Positions 10,401-23,775 of a stretch of DNA of 64,000 nucleotides are shown piece by piece. Origin of the DNA: Lethocerus indicus (Eukaryota > Arthropoda > Insecta > Hemiptera > Belostomatidae); assembly GCA_019843655.1 (NCBI GenBank), contig JACDQD010000006.1:992001-1056000 (forward strand). Direction: 5' to 3'. The notes beneath the pieces were generated by a model that was given only the letters and a program-made list of their open reading frames with translations, did not search any database and had not been told where the DNA came from. The first letter of the stretch is position 1. Each line of letters begins with the position of its first letter. A program made the translations under genes and the position numbers.

Positions 10401-13400
10401 TTACGTCCGAAAGACCGAAAAGCGGAAGCAGAGTCAATTTCCCAAAAGAATCACCGAAGAGACAGTTGGACCTTACAACTGGAAGAGGAACCACTGTCCG
10501 TCAATTTTGAATGAAAATTTAAATGTAAAAATGCTGTAATTAAAATATTACAGATTCGCCTCGGGTAAGAAGTCCACGACCCGAGGGTGGCGAGGGACCT
10601 CTTATTTTATATTAAATACCTATATATCCTGAAAAAATTACAGGAAATTCGTTTTCTGATATTATTACTTTTATAAAATCACAACCGCTCAGAAATTAGG
10701 AAAATATGTACACTGCTTAGGGAAGACTTGACGAAAATTCATCACATCGCGTTAACACTCTTGTTAGTGATGAACTCTGTTCTCTGTTAGTTCAGGGCAA
10801 AGAAAAAAAAATCAGAAAAAAAACATCACTTTTCATATCTCTACTGCCTGACTATTCTACGCAAAACGAAAAACTGAAAAATAGAAAAACAATTCTTCAC
10901 ACAATTAAACTGATTTTCAAAACTGAGAAATGACAAATTATGATTGATGGCGGGGGATGGGGGGCAGGATTGAGTCGGGCCTGAGTTTGTAGGGACGACG
11001 ATGTCGAGATCGCTCTTTGGGCCGGGAAATATGGAAATTTTTCTTAAATCGGAGACGACGTTTAACGAAAAGGGAGGAACGAAGATCAGACGGTAGTTCG
11101 CAGGTTTCATTGAAAATATATAAGAGAAAGCGTACTCAACGATGAGCGATCCAAAAATCTGAATTTGGAATTCCCCCGTAACTTTGTGGCTTTGGTGAAA
11201 ACTGCGAGCCGAATTTTCCCAAGCTGAACTAAATGTCCTGAAGTCCTAAAATACGACTGTATTTTTTACAAGACAAGAACGATCGACAATGAAACAAACG
11301 GATGATGATGTTTTCAACTAATGTCCTGTCAATACCATATTACACTATGAAGACTATAATGATTCTCAAATACGAAATTTTAGAGTCGTCATTTTCATTT
11401 GTCTTAAGTCTAGGGTTTTCTACCCCCCCCCCTTGTCACGCCTTTTAAATCAGCGATAATTTCTGATAATAATAATTCCGTAATTTATTCGCCTTTCGGT
11501 ACGTTTCCGCTGTCTTTTTAATGGTATAGATCTCGGCGGTACTGGTTATGCTAACGCGGTGTTATCTCATTGTTTTGGGGATCAATATCGCATTAGTTAA
11601 TAGTAAAAGTATAGACGCGGGGCACATCGTTAACTCACTTAAAAGTTAATGCGGAGGGGGGGGGGGTTCCATTAAGGCCGCATGATCCTCCCTCTCCATC
11701 CCTATCCCTCCTATCTCCCCTTCCTCTCACTCTCTCACTCTCTCTCCCTCGGAGTTCGATCAATCCAATTTCCGTCATCCGTTGACAGAACAATGCGTGT
11801 TCCAACCGAGGGGCGGTTTGTTACAAAACGCCAACGGTGGGTGGGGAAAGGGACCCGGAGTTGAATTTCGGGGGTGAAATCAAATTGAGGGTTGACGCAC
11901 CGGGGGAGCTACTGCTCACGCACTAAATTGTTTTCTTTCCACTCCCGCAACCGGACATCCAACCTCAATTCCCTAATAGCCGACACGTCCATGTTTTCGT
12001 GAAAAAAGATGATTCCCAGTATTCCCGGGTAAGCGTCAAAATTGTCATCATTCGGTGCCTTCTTTATCGAGAGAAACGATAAATAAACCACAATTGTATT
12101 TATAAGAATTGTATATTGGCTGTACATAAAAAATTAATGGTAAATCTAAAAATGGAATTAAAAAAACTACCTCTTAAAACATTTTTTTGACCAGGAGACA
12201 AACCAATTTTCCCGAAAGAAACTAAAGTATAATTAAAATCTCTTTAAATAAAACAACTCTGCAATTTTGGGCTGTGAGAACGCTCGACCGTTTGAAATTG
12301 GGAATAGTTGAATTACACTCGAAATAAGCTGCCCCGGGGTTTTTTTTTTAATCAATATCTTATTAAGTACCTACTTAATTTTTATGAAAGCGCAATTTCA
12401 AAAGACCGGTGAAATTATTTCACAGGAAAAATCTCTCTATTAATTCCCCTCCAGGAGATGCACTCGGCGCATTCAAAGTCCCGATAAGAGGGTGTCCATA
12501 ATTTAAAACTGTCCCGCAACAAAAACCCCGCCCCGCCCCGCCTCCCATTTCACCGGGACCTCTTAAATCTTTCGAAACACAATGAAGTCCCCCGCCGGGT
12601 TAGTTGTTGTAGTTGTTGTTCTCGAAAGTGGACTTCGCTTCGGAGCGACAAAGCTCCTTCAAGCCGGCCGCCAAGCAGGCAACCACCATTCGAGTAGTTC
12701 AACAGACAAGAGAATCTAACCACAAGACAGTTTTCAAGATAAAGCTCAGAAACGTAATTTGGAATTGTGAAAAATGACGAGTTCAACAAAACTTAAATCA
12801 GTTACACGTGGATACGGTATACACGTGAACGTTTTACTGAAAAATCTAACTGATTTTTCCCATAATAACTGAGGATTTCGGAAATGATTTCCCTTTCAAC
12901 AATGCCGGACAGACATTTTCTTCAATATCTGATTGTAATTTCGAACAAAAATTCTATATTTTTTGATGTAAAGAAGTCTGGGCCTTTTATACTCGAGACA
13001 GACAGACACCACTGCAGTTTGAATTACTTAAATTACCATTCAGAGATAAGGTAAATTATGATAATATATGCGCCTCCATTCCCCGGAACAGATACGGTTT
13101 ATTAATGTTATTATTACTTATCTATATTTAACTTAAGTTTAATACTTCATACTGAAATACAATCGTTCATGTGGTCCTCGTGAAATTCCCGACATAATAA
13201 TCTCCAGAGTGCATCGCGAGTGGATAAAAGAACAAATACTTTCGAAGAGATAAACCGATACTGCATGCCGAAGTTCTTAAAGGGGAAGTGAAAAATTGTT
13301 GAAAACGTGGGGCGAAGTTATCGGCCGGTTAAGTTGGGTCCGCGGGAGCGATACAGGTCACGTACCGCCGGGCAGGACGTGCAATAAATGAAAAATAAGT

Positions 13401-16400
13401 TTTTTTTTTTATTATTTGCCAACTGAAAATTAGAACGGCCCCATAAAGATCGAACTGGCCACGTAAGCGCCCCGCGAATAACCCGTTTCGCGTACTTCAG
13501 CACGTATTTCTCCCGAACCCGCGTTATAGGGGGCGTAAATAATACACGAATTCCTTTGATTATCTCCTATACCTGGATATTTCGGCTTTTCTGTCATAAT
13601 TTTTTGAACGCTCTCCCCTTTTTATTTGAAGAGAACGGTTCAACCGACAAAATAAATTATGTCTTCAAAAGAAAATATGTCTTCATTTCGTGATGCTTAC
13701 AAAACTCTAGAAGGTAATAAATGAAAGCGTTGATTATTCGGTTTCTACTTTTTGACCATCATTTCAACCGCCAAAGTCAAATTAAACAGAACCACCCAAA
13801 AATAAATATTTGATATCCCCGAGATATTTATACATCTATAAAAGAACGCTCCATTTGTACAAACGTAATGTACGCATTGAGCTCTAGGTGGGGAGGAATA
13901 CGAATACTTTTCCATTAATTAATTTCGAATTTGTCTATTTTTTAGCATAAATTTATTTTATAGACAGGTTCAGCGGAATTAAGCCCATTAAATCCCCCTC
14001 CATTACATTCCTCCACCGATTGTTGTTTGTACAAGACTTGCGTGCCCATTTCTAACCAAATGTTCCCAATCAATGGACTGTAACGTACTTACATTACACG
14101 CGCGACGACAGGACTCTAACGGCGGAGTAATTAATCGTTTAAAGCAATTAAAGTGCTCCGTATTCAAAGCGCTAGGCCGACAAAGCTCTGTGTCGCCGTT
14201 CGGTAATGGGGTAAAAGAAATTACGGAAAAAGAAAAATTTGAAAAAACAGAAAAGTGCGAAAACAGGACTTGGCAGGGAAAACGTGACCGGGCACCGGTC
14301 ATGAGCGTATATCAGGCCCGAAACCAACCGGCGGTCAGCTTAATGACCCAAACTTCTGCAGCACTTTTCGCGTATATATCCGCGAGTTTGAAACGCAGTC
14401 GACTAAGCACTTCAAGAATTCCCCCCGTAATAATAGATATTCGTAAAGTACGTGAAAACTCTGCAAATCGATATTCGGAATATTAAGTACATACGGATTA
14501 GGCTGATACACAACGAGATCTTCTAATGAAGAATTCAAATTGGTCGAAAATAGTCCTCGTCTTTTTAAAATAGAATTTAAACGCGTGCACCGAAATTTAC
14601 GATCCACCGGGGCTAAATCCCAGGGGGGCGGGGCGAAAACGAAGCGCCGTTCGATGGAGACTTTATCGAACGGGGCCGAAACGGAAGAGAGGCTGGCTCG
14701 GACGAATGGCGGTAGGCCCGCAAAAGAGAAGTAACCGCAGTCTGTGTCGGCCGGGCACATAAAGTGGGCACCAAGTGGGGGAGGTACCAAACTCATACAC
14801 CTGACGGCCCATCCATTGTGTCCCGCCTCCAACCCCGACCCTCCCTCCCCCTTACAATACCCAACACCCCCCCCCACCACCGTCCTTTTGCATCCCCCTT
14901 TTCCTGGCGAAAATACTACGCGTGGGACACTGTAAAAATCCCAGATCCCATCCTCTATCCCCATCTCAAGAAAGCTCGATAAACTTGTCGCCCCCCCCCC
15001 CCACCAGGACGTACAGCCCGTACACCTCCTTTTCCAGTAAAATATACTCTGTATTAAATTACATCCGACAGTTTCTTTCTCAAGATCGAGTTCGGTAGGA
15101 TACGGATAGAACACAGGATTTTTTAACCCTTACTTCTGGACTAATTTATTCCCCTTCATCGCGGGCTCATTCTCGGCCGGTATGGTTTGCGAGGAGTGAC
15201 CAAGTGACCCGCCAAAAGTACAATACCTAACGAGAAAAACTCTTAATAAAGAAGTTTCACTCGCCAGGCATCCCTGAGAAAAAATATCTCCCTGATGATT
15301 TAAAAAAATTATACACTCAATTTTTAGTAATAAATTAGTTTCCTCCTAATAACCTTAACACGACGCTTTTGAACCAACTGGTAATAACTTATTGTTTAAA
15401 CCTAATTCTTATCTATTGTCCAGCAGTCTAAGTTCGTCGTAAACTTAAATAATGTCTTTAGTGCCAAATAATTTTTTCGGGCTAACTATACCTTGTATAC
15501 TTTTTGTCGGAAACGGTAATCTTATTTGTCGCGGCGGGGCCAATACCCGGAACAGAATTTGCGCCTAGCGGGGGGGGTTGGTGGTGTTGTATAAGGGAAT
15601 AAGAATCCATTGTATGAGGGGCGTCCTTCGGGAATGGGGCGGCGGCTACCACTTTCGCTCTTCTCTCTGCATCCCCTTTTGTGAAGAAGAAAACCCTCCC
15701 CCCACCCACCCACCCCCCCACGGTTGGTGGTAAAAACTGGGATGGGTCTCCCGCACGGCCACCCCCTTCCGCCCCTTACTTCCGTTCAAAGGTACTCGAC
15801 TTTTTCTTGGCGCAAGGAGTGCAGGTCGAACCCTCGACGACCCCGTTGTTCTTGCCCCCGGCACATCCCCTATCTGGCCGCTGAATCGGCCCCACATCAA
15901 AGACCGACAGAGACCGCACCCCCGCAACGGGGGGATCGACCGACCGCTAACCGGAGAACACTACCAATTATCCCCCCTATTACCGCTGAATATATTTTAT
16001 TGCGTGTAACGGCAGATCACAATACGTTACTTTTTCTACCTTTAGTAGGGTCATAAACCACAATAGGTAGTTGAAGTAAATAAAATAGTTGAAATTCAAA
16101 TTAAATCTATAATTTTCAAAATTGTTAGTACTTAAATTCCTCCACCGTAACCTCTAAACCATGTCTAAACGAAGGCTAAAACAACCCGGGTGAAAATTGA
16201 TGATGATAATAATGAGATAACCCGCAATCCTTAACTCACACCGAGCTGTACAGAGCGATACCACAACCGCTAGGGATGCAGGGTGTATACAGAGGGTTGT
16301 TTTTTTTTTTTGGAGGGTGGGTGGGGTGAAACACTAAATGCGTGAAGGTACTAAATGTGCTGAACGTGCGAATGAAAATTTCTGGGTTATTTCGTGGTTC

Positions 16401-16569
16401 CTGTGCCATCTGCAGTTTTCTTTTGTTCGTGAACGGATGAATAACAAAAGGGAAAAAAATGGAAAACAAACAACAAAGAAAACGCATTATGAAAAAAAAA
16501 AATAAATAAATGAGACAAAACAACCACACATTCCGAAATATGATTGTACTTGTTTGATTTTTGGTTTAC

Positions 16570-16632
16570 CTTTGACAATTTCCATGAGGTGGTACAGTAC
16601 CCCGGTCCGGGCACCCCTACCGTCACACCCTC
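16570..16632 (-). CDS. Candidate 63 bp alternative dystrophin exon
   Basis: On the minus strand a long T/G-rich tract ends in GTGTAG just before 16632, and a donor (GTAAAC) follows AAAG at 16570. This makes a clean 63 bp exon-like block. Only one of its three frames can join the dystrophin acceptor at 4955: it ends in phase 1 and reads TGVLYHLMEIVK, then Val and SKLREHW. The residues fit the run-up to a spectrin helix C, and an internal ATG (MEIVK) could also serve as a start. It cannot follow the histidine-rich exon, because T|GA would form a stop. It would therefore be a cassette in the long transcripts or a separate first exon. No homologue is recognised, and chance splice-like signals in 42 kb of intron are common. 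Confidence 0.35.
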
Positions 16633-19502
16633 CTACACCACACACAACACACAACGGTACAACACAAACAAAAAACAAAACAAAAAAACATAAAGTAACA
16701 GATTAACAACAACAAAAAACAGAACACAGTACGCGTGAAAAACAAAGAAACTGTTGTGGACAGTGTGTGCACATTATTCGTCGTGTTAATAAATAATACA
16801 TGTATAAAACCAATCTGTGTTTGAATAATGTACTAAAATATGACTAAAATAACTGTAAGGACGTAGGGATAGACTCCAGCTATCTCAATAGAAACAATAT
16901 ACATGGCGAAATCTTGTTTCTTCGAAACTTCGGTAAAACATATTTAAATTTAAAAAATGCAGCGCCATGTTAGCAAAGGAATAACGCCCGCAGTGTCCGT
17001 TATCAGAAATAAAGCCAACTCGAATAGTCGGAATTCTACCGTAACGTCCTTAATTATAGCTGTAAAAATTAACTACTAAACATTGAACATATTTAGCGGG
17101 AACGGGGCCACGCGATTTGCATGTGCATTATGAAGCTCAACGTTCGAAAACCAGTACAATAAATATGTTGAAATAAAGCGAAAATAATCAAAAGTTCTTT
17201 CGGGAATTCTTAACAGCGGTTCAAACTCGCAAAGAAATACGATTAAACGGTGGACCAACACTTGAACGGCCGTCGGTGTATTTAGGTTCACTGAACTTGA
17301 ATATGATGTTCATAACACGTTTGAACCGGGAAATTCCGGTCGAATAGGCGGAAAATTGAAATATTGAAAATATTGAACGTTGAAGCGTATTTAAAATATT
17401 TTGTAAAAAAAAAAAGCGAAAGTTCGGGGAACAAACGCTTTTCATCGGTCCAAACGGAATGCGGATATTCCGTTTCGGCGGCCACAATTACAGGGTTAAT
17501 TCGAACCGGACCCCCCCCTTATTGGGCGCTATAACAAGGCCACAACTTCCGAACTCCTGGGGTAGGGGGGCTATAATTGCGTCCAACCAGGAATTCGAAT
17601 AATATCGAAATCGAAAAGCCAGCCCCCTGCAGCCAGCAAAGTTGAAAGTCGGGACTCTGGAATAGGATAACACAGTTCGGGCCGATTCGTCCAAATTCGC
17701 CAACTTGGGTTGTTGGCAAATAAGTCATTTCAATTGAGAGAAACGCATCATCGTGTTGTCCATACGATGAGAATTTTTTTGTCGAGAACTTACGTGCTCT
17801 CGAAGTTCCAGAACAATCGAATTTACGTGGTCGGTCCCGACTGAGTATGCGAAACTACTGAATCAATTTATAAACAATATAATCGAAAACAAATTTTATA
17901 TTGAATAAAGCACATCCCGACTGCCCTTCTATAGGGAACTCTCGCCGCACGTACTGTAACTAAACTGAAAGTAATAGAAATACACTCAAAAAGCAAACCG
18001 TAGCAGTTGGTAAATCGTTTACCGGCTATTATGTTGGTGAAAATAAAATGAAATAAATAAATTTAATATATAATTGTCGTATTAATTTCATCCGTCAATT
18101 ATTATCTCGCTAGAAGGGCATTAATTCCCACTAATTATCTACAATGAAGTATATTAAAAAATATTGTTGATAAAGAGTAGAAAAGTATAAGAAAAGAGCG
18201 ACGATATAACTTATTAAATAAGGCCTACTTAGAATTTTCCATTTCGGACATTAATAATTTGTTTTAAAAATAAAGTTACCTTCCATTTCTTTCAAAGCCG
18301 ATTATTTAGAGTAAAGAAGAATTTTTCAAGGCGATCAGGAAAAGTTTCTCCCAAGAAAATATTAACAGTACCGAATATTCAACTCAACGAATGCGTATAA
18401 AAAAATTTTATAATTACAGTAAATGTAATTCCGAACAGGCGAATGTAGGTCTAGTTTTAGATACTCCGATTCAAATGTGGGTAAACATTTCGCTAATCAA
18501 TTATATCCAATAGATCGAGTAGAAATGAAAGTGAAACAAGTACTCGTCTGTATTCTCGAAACTGACGAATTGTAATATAAATTAACGCGATTTTATGACC
18601 GGCGAACAGATCGTTATGGCCTATGAATACGAATAGGAGCGGTGACGCTCATAAAAAAGAAACTTGTTTTCTCATTTCTTTTTCTCTTGTCTATTCTCGG
18701 AACGAATAAAACAACGTCTTCGGCTGGGAGTCTTCAGCCGTAATTGAATGAATACAACAAAATCAGAAGAACAATTGTAAACGGTTGGCAAATAATTTAT
18801 TTTCGTCCAGAATTGGCACAATAGCGGCGTAAAATAAAATAAACATATTCAGACGGTTTATTTTTAAATTATTTTCTAAATAATTGAAATTTATTTTTAG
18901 TAGCAGTAATTTGACGATTTTTTTACTTTCTTACTAGATATTAATATCGTATAATTTTTTTATTAATTATTGCCAGGTTCCCCGTTTAATCTTAATAACA
19001 AATAAAATAATATATGATGGAAATAATTGAAAATAAAACCTTGGAATGGTTTTCTTTTTCCAAATAATAAAGTAAAGTGACACCGGAAGACGGTGCGAGC
19101 GTGCGATACGGAGGGCGAACGAAGACACCTCGTATCAAACCGAAATGTTACCATAATGAAATAAAATATAATGGGGGAACCTTTTATCGCGTTCAATCCA
19201 ATATAGCGACGATTCTATTTTGAACGGGCGGGGGGGGGTGGGAAGCTAAATTATAGTGGGAGATAGATAGTGGGAGGAGGAGAGGGAGGAAGACGAACTA
19301 AAAGGGAACTAAAGTAGAGGGGGTGGCAGGTTGGGGAAAAAAAAACCAATTACTCCGGTCCATTAACCTTGGACAAACTCAATTTCGGGTTCTATATTGT
19401 ACACGAAAAATGATAGGGGATATATATTGCCGTCGCTCACATTCCCAAATACGTCAACTATCGGTTCGAAATGCATGAAACATAGTATTTTGTTTTTATT
19501 TT

Positions 19503-19586
19503 GAGTCACGATTAAAATGTTAATTAATAATTTAGTGACAGTGCGATTTGATAACAGAAAAGTACTTTTAACGGAGAATCCACCCA
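19503..19586 (-). repeat. Dispersed 75 bp repeat, copy 2 (inverted)
   Basis: On the minus strand it reads GGTGGATTCTCCGTTAAAA, then CTGTCACTAAAT and CGTGACT, collinear with the copy at 3433. Confidence 0.55.
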
Positions 19587-20595
19587 TTGATGGTACTGCG
19601 GCTCTTCATTGGCCATATCCCCTTAGGGTGGCTCTTGGACTTGGACCGAGTAAAGGAAGGATTTATATATCGGGAATAATCTAGCAATACACTTTTGCTT
19701 TCCTCAGAGTCCGCCGGAAAGCAAAAACGTTTAATTAATTAATGTCGGCATCATTTCGAAACATTTAAAAAAAAACATAAAAGGGAGGGCACAGAAACTC
19801 TCTCACTCACTCTCTCTCAACTTCCTTTCTTCTTTTGTTAAGCCGACCGTAAATTATAGGCTAAGGGGTAAGTTACAAGAGCGCCGTACGCGAGATATTA
19901 TCCGTTCTAATTGCGGCATAGGCACGGGGAGGAGGAGGGGTGGAAAATTTACGCCCCACTAAAATCGGTTTTAAACGGCGATAAAAACAGGGGGCGGGCG
20001 GGGAGAAAAATCCCAGTTTATAAAATCGCCCCCCCCCCATCAGGCGATTAAGCTTTAAATTGCGAGCAACCGAAACACAAACTACAGGTAAAATGGGAGG
20101 GGGTTGACGCTTTCAATCGGACCGCGCCTATCAACCCCCCCACGAAATAAGCTTTTATAAAGCGTAATATCTTTTGGAAACAAAGAAAGGGGATTGAATA
20201 CTAGTAAAATTCAAAAAAGTTAAATATAAAAAAACACGCGATTTAAACACTTCCCTAATTTTAGTCAACATTTAATAATAAAATCATGAGTTTAATCATT
20301 ATAATATGCATTAGTATTTTCCCAATGACTCGTGCGAATGGTCCACAAGGGTTGGAAGCAGTATAAAGCGTGAATTATATATATTATATTTTTTTTTTCT
20401 AATTAGTAGTGAATTATTCAAATACTGCAGGTAATAGGCAGTGACGATGACGGGGTAGAATAATGATATTAAAAATGAATGACACCGTCTGGTCCAAAAT
20501 TCAATCGTTACAATCCTTCGTAAACCTTCCCTCTTGAAAATCTCGAGCGTGATTTCCTCACTGTCCAGTAAAGGATGGATCAATAGTAGCATAGA

Positions 20596-20668
20596 TGGTT
20601 GGATTCTCCGTTATATTAAGTGTCATCTCTGTCACTAAATATAATTTTAAAAATTGTAGTTGTGAATT
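20596..20668 (+). repeat. Dispersed 75 bp repeat, copy 3
   Basis: Reads GGTTGGATTCTCCGTTA, then CTGTCACTAAATATAATTT, collinear with the copy at 3433. Confidence 0.6.
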
Positions 20669-21721
20669 AAAATAAAAAAAAAAAAAAATGAATGACTATT
20701 CTCCAACCCCTACTATGTCCTGACAACATCCCACTGGCCACGTCATTATGTGCTATATTCGTGCTATTTCAACATCAAACGGTGATTGTATCGTAAAGTT
20801 GCGCCAATAATAATTATGAATGGAGCTCAAATTATTACACATGAAGTCTAATATTAGATAGTCTTGTATATTGTTACTAATTCGGTGTCAACAGACATAA
20901 AATAGTATACTTATTCGTGTTATAAATAAAACATAGAATTAAATATGTCTCGCACATTCAGAGTTATTGATAAACCGACGCGGTCATGAATATAACAGGT
21001 GCTATATGAAAAGTAATGGGCTCAACCGCCGTTGGCCAAACTCGAATGTTACCCCCACTCCCCCCCCATCCACGGAAAGAGTCATAACTCATTATAATGG
21101 CGCCCCTATAAAACCACGAGCGTCTTATATACGGAACGACATAAATGCCGTCTGACCCGGGGTGGGGGGTGGGGGGGGGTAAAAAGGGGTAATGGTAAGG
21201 GGTGGGTTTTAGACGCGGTGGATTCGACCGGAAGGGGTTGTGCGAGGAATAAAGCGACATCTGTTCGCCGAACTAGAGCAACAGGGGGTTGGGGGCGGCG
21301 GATACCCGACTGATTTAAATACCAAATTCCGACCCATAAATGATGGAATCTACCCCCCACCCCCACCAACTATACTAAACTGTTCTCAGCGGCCAAACTG
21401 TTATCGGAAGAAAATTGGATAATATTTAAATTCCGAACTTTCAACCACCGCACACACCGGAAAGAGCAAACTTGTGTAAACGAACTTCGTGCGCAAAATT
21501 GTAGCGTAATATTAAGCGAAAAAATTTATGAAGTTCACATTTTTTTAATCTATCGATAACAACCGAAATACCGGAATAAAAAACACTCCCCGGGCGATAT
21601 AGATACGTTTTATAAAGACGGTCCACGGAAACTACTTTTGTTATAACAAACTGCCGATATTTTCCTTCCGTTCTACCACTTGAGTTCAATATATACAATA
21701 TTGTGCGCACAAATATTGACG

Positions 21722-21724
<3 letters not shown>

Positions 21725-21775
<51 letters not shown>
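21725..21775. repeat. AT microsatellite
   Basis: About 25 AT units without interruption. Confidence 0.95.
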
Positions 21776-21777
<2 letters not shown>

Positions 21778-22841
21778 ACTTGGTTAAACAATATCCTGTT
21801 GAAAGAGATTTAATTTTAAAAATTGTTTAGTTACCACTTAGGAAATGAAAATATATCAAATGAATTTAATACCACCAGTATCAGGGCAAATGGCGCGTAG
21901 CCGCTTCGATTGAATGAATTATTTTGTTATTTTTCTTTCTCTTAATTATATTTTCTTATATTTGTATTTTATGTAGGCACTTCAAACCTGTGCGGAATAT
22001 GAAACTGTACTAATTAAATTAAAATCGAATTGTTGTATTAAATACAATGTAACTGTGTTGTGCGTCTTTATAGTTTTAAACGAAAAACCCGAATGGTGCC
22101 CTCTTTGACCTCACGCCCCGTAGAACCGGTACTAAATCATTGTTTAAACGATCCGAATCGGATATTCAAATAATCAAACGCATAATTGGGAGTAGGATTA
22201 TCGAAAGTATGGAATACCATTATTCCGTTTCAGTTTTTAACGGCTGTATTTAAGCCCTTTCCCCCAACACAAAGCCGCATTTGGACCAACGGTAGAGGGC
22301 CTCCCAGGTACATTTCGAACTTTAATTGGTGCCTTAAACGGCCCTTTGAGTACGCCAATTGAGCTGAAGGGCGTGCGCGATTCTTCGACCGACTGAGGCC
22401 TTTTCAAAATCCGGGGTGGGCCGAAAAGGTTCGATTTCGAATGTTTCAACCGCCGGCGCCTAAAGCCATCGGAACGACCTTAAACCGGAAACCTTTTGAA
22501 ATCGGATTATCGAGATAATATTGCGGTAGAGGCGGGACAATTATACGTTGATGTCAGAAACCCCAGATCGGAAGGAAATAGGTTTAATTGAGAATATACG
22601 TCTATAATTACAACAGGAACCGGCTTCAATGGGCAGTATTCAATAGGCCATTCGTCAATAGGCTATTTAAAGCTTCCGTTTTCAAAGCATTATTCATTCG
22701 GCATTGAATACTCAGATAATTGGCATTATACGAGGCAGAGATCTCAGATTTCCTAACCCGTACTGTATCGCGTTTCATTATCTTTAAATAAGATAATCAT
22801 ATTTAAGAACGTAAATCGTTTATTTATAAATTATTTATAAA

Positions 22842-22870
22842 CTGAAGATGACGAGCGGCCGAAACCGATT
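22842..22870 (+). ncRNA. Hammerhead-like motif next to a dispersed repeat
   Basis: CTGAAGA, TGACGAGCGGCC, GAAACCGA. The cleavage-site side has decayed (GATT instead of GGTC). It abuts the repeat at 22894. Confidence 0.3.
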
Positions 22871-22893
22871 TTTTTATTATCTTTCTTTGATAT

Positions 22894-23097
22894 TTTGATT
22901 TCCGATAGCCATAATTTAGTAAGGAAATTGCAAAATTGTCGATTTAATCCAGACCAATAATGGACTATCTAGCTGTAATAATAAAGGACAGTTTAGTGAG
23001 AAACCCGATTTCAATTTAATTCACCCAAGCCAAGTGTTTGCCAAGGAACTATTTTTCAATTTGTACGCTCCAATTTGTAAAGCTTTCAAATGTAAAT
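22894..23097 (+). repeat. Dispersed repeat with GTAAAGCTTTCAAATG end, copy 2
   Basis: Homologous to 7237-7402 with extra sequence in its middle. It directly follows a hammerhead-like motif at 22842-22870, so both copies have such a motif at the same end and may be parts of one larger element. Confidence 0.7.
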
Positions 23098-23727
23098 GAA
23101 AAGCGAAATTCTCCGATTCCAGTGCCAACATCGAGGACGGGAATTGGAGCCGAAACAAACCTCCGATTCGCTGAAATATTTATTCGAAGTGACATAGACA
23201 GCAATGCGGCTTCTACAAAGGAAATCGGAACGAACGGATGCGATTAATTCAACACCAACATATCTGGAACCGAGCTTTTTTTTTTGATTTCACGAACTTC
23301 ATTTCGCGGAAAACATTTCAACAATAATAGACCAAAGAAGATTCGGTCGCGGCGCTACACAAAAGCCCCTGGGGGGAATGAATCAATCGGACCCCATGAA
23401 TATTTATGAATCCGAATTCCAGGACGGATTTTACCGCCGGACGGCAGGAATGAAATTCAATTTCGAATTAAACTCGACTACAGTCGAGCTCAAATAAATA
23501 TTAGAGCATATCCGAAGTGCAAAAACAGAAGCTCTTATTCAAAGCATTCCCCTGGTTGGAAGAAGTAGTGGGGGAATCGCCCAATGGAGAAATGAAAGCG
23601 AAAGGAAAGAAAGGAATACTTTGCTTTCGGCTAAACCGAATAAATATTTAAAGCCGTGTAAAAATTTAAAATAATAATTTAACCGGCCAAGTAGTCGCGT
23701 AATATTGCGGGGAAGAACACCGAGGCT

Positions 23728-23775
23728 GGCCCTGATGTAGGGAGCTTTAAGAGTTCCGAAACGTCGGAGGCAGAG
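23728..23775 (+). ncRNA. Hammerhead-like motif, ACGT family
   Basis: CC, CTGATG, TA, then a GGGAGC/GTTCC stem, GAAA, CGTC, GG. Stem III would be the self-complementary ACGT, which can form only between two molecules. Core box one has an extra T. Flanking sequence matches 50526-50640. Confidence 0.35.

Larger units (their letters stand above)
4956..16569 (-). other. Giant dystrophin intron, left part: no gene seen
   Basis: This is the 3' part of the 41.7 kb intron between 46634 and 4955. It is mostly unique sequence with short simple repeats and runs of C or G (6345-6355, 9219-9230, 11656-11667, 14990-15002). A dispersed repeat lies at 7237-7402. The long open frame on the minus strand at 14335-15114 has no recognisable domain. 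Nothing else is recognised. Confidence 0.7.

Noticed and set aside
14073..14486. 137-codon frame on the plus strand
   Set aside because: No recognisable domain, overlaps the other unsupported frame at 14335, and has no splice context.
14335..15114. Longest open frame in the window, 259 codons on the minus strand
   Set aside because: No domain or known family is recognised. It is Gly, Ser and Pro rich because of GC-rich runs on its strand, and no splice context links it to anything. A long chance frame in GC-rich sequence is likelier.
15820..17510. GGTTCGA-like boxes that could be tRNA T-loops
   Set aside because: The sites at 15823 and 17500, and another at 33719, lack a paired T-stem and a matching D-arm at the right distance.
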